Below, piece after piece: positions 23,671 to 28,338 of a stretch of 28,338 bases of DNA. Position 1 is the stretch's first letter. Each line of letters begins with the position of its first letter. The translations under genes were made by a program, and so were the position numbers. The notes under the pieces are model-generated. The model worked only from the letters and a program-made list of their open reading frames with translations, searched no databases and had not been told where the DNA came from. The stretch spans positions 1 through 28,338 of the forward strand of contig JAZKIX010000244.1 in the NCBI GenBank assembly GCA_040384645.1. The letters run 5' to 3'. This DNA is from JAZKIX01 sp040384645 (lineage in GTDB: Bacteria; Pseudomonadota; Gammaproteobacteria; Burkholderiales; Burkholderiaceae_D).

Positions 23671-23856
23671 TACGCCGTCACCGAGCTGACGCGAAGTGAA
23701 GACCTCGAATATGTGGTCTTCGACGTCCTCGAGTTGCTGGGTCAGTCAACCATTCACGAAACATATGACACGCGGCGAGCCTTCCTCGAGGAGATCTTCT
23801 CGCGGGATCACGTCAACGCCCTCACATGCGTTCATCTGGCCGAGAGTTGGTCGATT
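23671..23856 (+). pseudogene. Foreign fragment resembling ATP-dependent DNA ligase, embedded in the thiolase gene
   Basis: The plus-strand frame from 23671 is open and reads YAVTELTRSEDLEYVVFDVL, then TYDTRRAFLEEIFSRDHVNA and CVHLAESWSI. VVFDVLEL followed by a basic RRxxLEEIF about 20 residues later resembles the motif III/IIIa region of ATP-dependent DNA ligases (adenylation domain). It is cut at both ends and has no start or stop. Nothing in the neighbourhood relates to DNA repair. It is probably contaminating or chimeric sequence at a contig end, or the edge of an unassembled insertion. The ligase resemblance is by eye over about 60 residues only. Confidence 0.45.
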
Positions 23857-23863
23857 GAAACGC

Positions 23864-24468
23864 TCGATGATGTCGACCGAGGTCATTTCATCGTTGAAAA
23901 ATCCCGCTTGCTGGGCGGCAATGGCGCGCCGGTGTGATTCGACCGCGAAGGCATCTTGCTGCTCGCGCGTGACTTTCCATTGCTCGGCGACGCGCTCGGC
24001 AGTCAATCCCATGCCGTACGCCATGCCGATATGTTCCTCCTTGAAGATCTTCATATTGATCGAGGGATGGTGACCCATCATCGGCACCATCGACATCGAT
24101 TCGGCACCTGCTGCGATCATCACGTCAGCCTGGCCGACGCGGATTCGGTCGGCAGCCATCGCCACCGCCGTGATGCCGGAGGCGCAAAAACGGTTGATGG
24201 TGACGCCGCCGACGGTACTGGGCAAGCCAGCCAGCAATACAGCCATGCGCGCCATATTGCTGCCCTGTTCAGCCTCAGGAAAAGAGCAGCCGACGATAGC
24301 GTCTTCGATCATGGCGGGATCAAGGCCGGGCACTTGCAACAGCGCCGACTGGATCGCCCGCACCAGCAAATCGTCAGGACGGGTGTTCTTGAACATGCCG
24401 CGTGGTGCCTTGCCGATCGGGGTGCGGGTGGCTGCGACGATGTACGCTTCTTGAAGTTGTTTTGACAT
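23864..24468 (-). CDS. fadA: Acetyl-CoA C-acyltransferase (thiolase), N-terminal part, split by scaffold gap
   Basis: First half of the thiolase. The ATG at 24468 follows AGGTGA; a GTG three codons earlier is less likely. It begins MSKQLQEAYIVAATRTPIG and contains the nucleophile in TINRFCASGI (Cys95 from this start), AAGAESMSMVP and VTREQQDAFAVESH, all diagnostic of thiolase. It runs to DIIERF at about 23860, where foreign sequence starts. As written, the frame continues through nonsense to a stop at 23746. The start is 14 bp after the FadN-type stop codon, so both are in one operon. Confidence 0.9.
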
Positions 24469-24482
24469 TTTTGTCACCTAAA

Positions 24483-26879
<2,397 letters not shown>

Positions 26880-26948
26880 GCTTATTTCCTTGTAATGGGG
26901 TGCTGCGCTTGATTCGTTGAAGCAGCGTCCTAAGATGATTCGTAATTC

Positions 26949-27015
26949 GTAGGGTGCGCCCCGCGCACCGCTCTTGCTAGGCTGCTCAAACAACGGTGCG
27001 CGGGGCGCACCCTAC
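26949..27015. repeat. Perfect 22-bp inverted repeat (GTAGGGTGCG family)
   Basis: Arm 26949-26970 starts GTAGGGTGCGCC and ends GCGCACCG; arm 26994-27015 is its exact complement, with 23 nt between. The GTAGGGTGCG...CGCACCCTAC ends are those of a palindromic repeat seen between genes in many proteobacteria. It sits between the acyl-CoA dehydrogenase stop codon and the FadN-type start, so it will be transcribed as a strong hairpin that could attenuate or protect the mRNA. Confidence 0.9.
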
Positions 27016-27021
27016 AGGTCT

Positions 27022-28338
27022 CTAGAATAAATCCGCGTCCAACGACATCAAATTAGCCGAACCTGAACGCGCCTGACGGATCAGCATCGCGGTCTCTGGC
27101 AACAGGCGGGCAAAGTAAAAGCGCGCAGTCGCCAGTTTCGATTTATAAAAGGTGTCGCTGGAATCTTGTTTTGCCAAAGCAATCTTGGCCATTTGCGCGA
27201 AGAAATATGCGTACACCAAATGTCCCACTACCCGCAAATATGGCACCGCAGCGGCGCCGACTTCATCTGGATTCTGGAACGCTTTCATGCCAATTTCCAT
27301 GGTCATCTTGGTCACTTTGTCGCCCAGGTCGCCCAGCGGCGTGATGAATTCGCTCATCGCTTCGTCGATGCCGTTGTCTTCGACAAAGGTTTGAATCAGC
27401 GCGCCGAATTTACGCAGTTTGGCACCGTTATCCATCAGGATCTTGCGCCCCAGCAAATCGAGCGATTGCACGGTGTTGGTACCTTCGTAAATCATGTTGA
27501 TACGGGCATCGCGCACGTATTGCTCCATGCCCCATTCGGCGATATAACCGTGACCGCCAAATACTTGCATCGCTTCCGAGGTCGCGATCCAGCCGTTATC
27601 GGTGATGAAAGCCTTGATGATCGGGGTCAATAGAGCGACTTGATCGGCAGCGTCCTTGCGCACTTCTTCATCGGGGTGATTGAGTTCTTTGTCGATTTGC
27701 AAAGCGACGTAGGACGTGAAGGCACGCCCGCCTTCGGCATAGGCTTTGGCGGTTAGCAACATGCGCCGTACATCCGCATGCACGATGATCGGATCGGCCG
27801 GTTTATCGGCGGCCTTGACGCCGGACAGGCTACGCATCTGGATGCGGTCTTTGGCATACACCAGCGCGTTTTGATACGCCACTTCGGTCAGACCGAGCGA
27901 TTGCATGCCGACGCCAAGACGGGCGGCATTCATGAAGACGAACATGGCGTTCAGCCCCTTGTTAGGCTCGCCGATCAGGGTGCCGAAGGCGCTATCCAAA
28001 TTCATCTGGCACGTCGAGTTGCCATGGATGCCCATTTTTTCTTCAATCGCGCCGCAGGTGATCGGGTTGCGCGCACCCAAACTACCGTCGGCATTGGGCA
28101 AGAATTTAGGCACCAAAAATAGGGAAATCCCCTTCGATCCTTCCGGCGCGCCGGGCAAACGCGCCAGCACCAGATGGACGATATTGGCGGCCATATCGTG
28201 TTCGCCAGCCGAGATAAAAATCTTGCTGCCAGTAATTTTGTAAGAGCCATCGGCTTGCGGTTCAGCCTTGGAGCGCAACATGCCCAGGTCGGTGCCGCAA
28301 TGCGCTTCGGTCAGGCACATGGTGCCGGTCCATTCGCC
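27022..28338 (-). CDS. Acyl-CoA dehydrogenase (DmdC/FadE-like), partial
   Basis: C-terminal 438 residues of a FAD-dependent acyl-CoA dehydrogenase; the N-terminus lies outside the window and the frame is open to its edge (GEWTGTMCLTE). MCLTEAHCGTDLG and KITGSKIFISAGEHD form the FAD/substrate-binding region; GGHGYIAEWGMEQYVRDARI and IYEGTNTVQ follow, the latter carrying the catalytic Glu of the family. A C-terminal extension of about 130 residues marks the long (about 595-residue) DmdC-like subgroup, which includes methylmercaptopropionyl-CoA dehydrogenase but also fatty acyl-CoA enzymes. The downstream beta-oxidation genes favour a general fatty-acid role. Confidence 0.93.
   Translation of the reverse strand, partial: GEWTGTMCLTEAHCGTDLGMLRSKAEPQADGSYKITGSKIFISAGEHDMAANIVHLVLARLPGAPEGSKGISLFLVPKFLPNADGSLGARNPITCGAIEEKMGIHGNSTCQMNLDSAFGTLIGEPNKGLNAMFVFMNAARLGVGMQSLGLTEVAYQNALVYAKDRIQMRSLSGVKAADKPADPIIVHADVRRMLLTAKAYAEGGRAFTSYVALQIDKELNHPDEEVRKDAADQVALLTPIIKAFITDNGWIATSEAMQVFGGHGYIAEWGMEQYVRDARINMIYEGTNTVQSLDLLGRKILMDNGAKLRKFGALIQTFVEDNGIDEAMSEFITPLGDLGDKVTKMTMEIGMKAFQNPDEVGAAAVPYLRVVGHLVYAYFFAQMAKIALAKQDSSDTFYKSKLATARFYFARLLPETAMLIRQARSGSANLMSLDADLF

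Overview
The window looks like a chromosomal segment of a betaproteobacterium, most likely Burkholderiales/Oxalobacteraceae. That is an inference from protein style, moderate GC and gene content (orphan binding proteins, caspase/FGE-like proteins, a DmdC-like acyl-CoA dehydrogenase with a FadN-type multifunctional enzyme). No tRNA, rRNA, CRISPR array, transposase or phage module is recognisable. A run of ten N at 23661-23670 shows that the sequence is a scaffold.

Layout. 1-1568: a PadR regulator and a truncated MFS exporter on the minus strand, behind a promoter carrying three repeats at exact 11-bp spacing. 1821-3995: a lone BMP-family binding lipoprotein with a terminator, then a formyltransferase-fold enzyme. 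4218-11767: two convergent three-gene operons that look like one envelope cluster. The plus-strand operon encodes a TAXI binding protein, a TPR-secretin and an exported pentapeptide-repeat protein. The minus-strand operon encodes a sensor ending in HAMP, a paralogous sensor fused to a complete MFS transporter, and an ABC_sub_bind-type periplasmic protein. 12140-14338: an exported caspase-like protease with an FGE-like domain, and a small winged-helix-like protein. 14436-18636: small envelope and membrane genes, a perfect 44-nt palindromic terminator, a glycine-zipper protein and an SH3-domain protein. 18913-20689: a DJ-1/PfpI protein divergent from a LysR regulator. 21018-22018: an ECF sigma factor between two tiny CPxC membrane proteins. 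22069-28338: a fatty-acid beta-oxidation set on the minus strand (acyl-CoA dehydrogenase, FadN-type enzyme, thiolase, and an enoyl-CoA isomerase/hydratase).

Three observations stand out. First, a family of about 73-nt intergenic repeats occurs five times between 8.0 and 23.0 kb, with shared conserved blocks and no protein-coding explanation. Second, the TAXI-secretin-pentapeptide and sensor-MFS-binding-protein operons form an unfamiliar envelope gene set that merits study as a unit. Third, the thiolase gene is split by the N gap plus 193 nt that include a piece resembling an ATP-dependent DNA ligase. Removing 23661-23863 restores an exact in-frame 398-residue thiolase, so the piece is either an assembly chimera or a real insertion with a 7-bp duplication.
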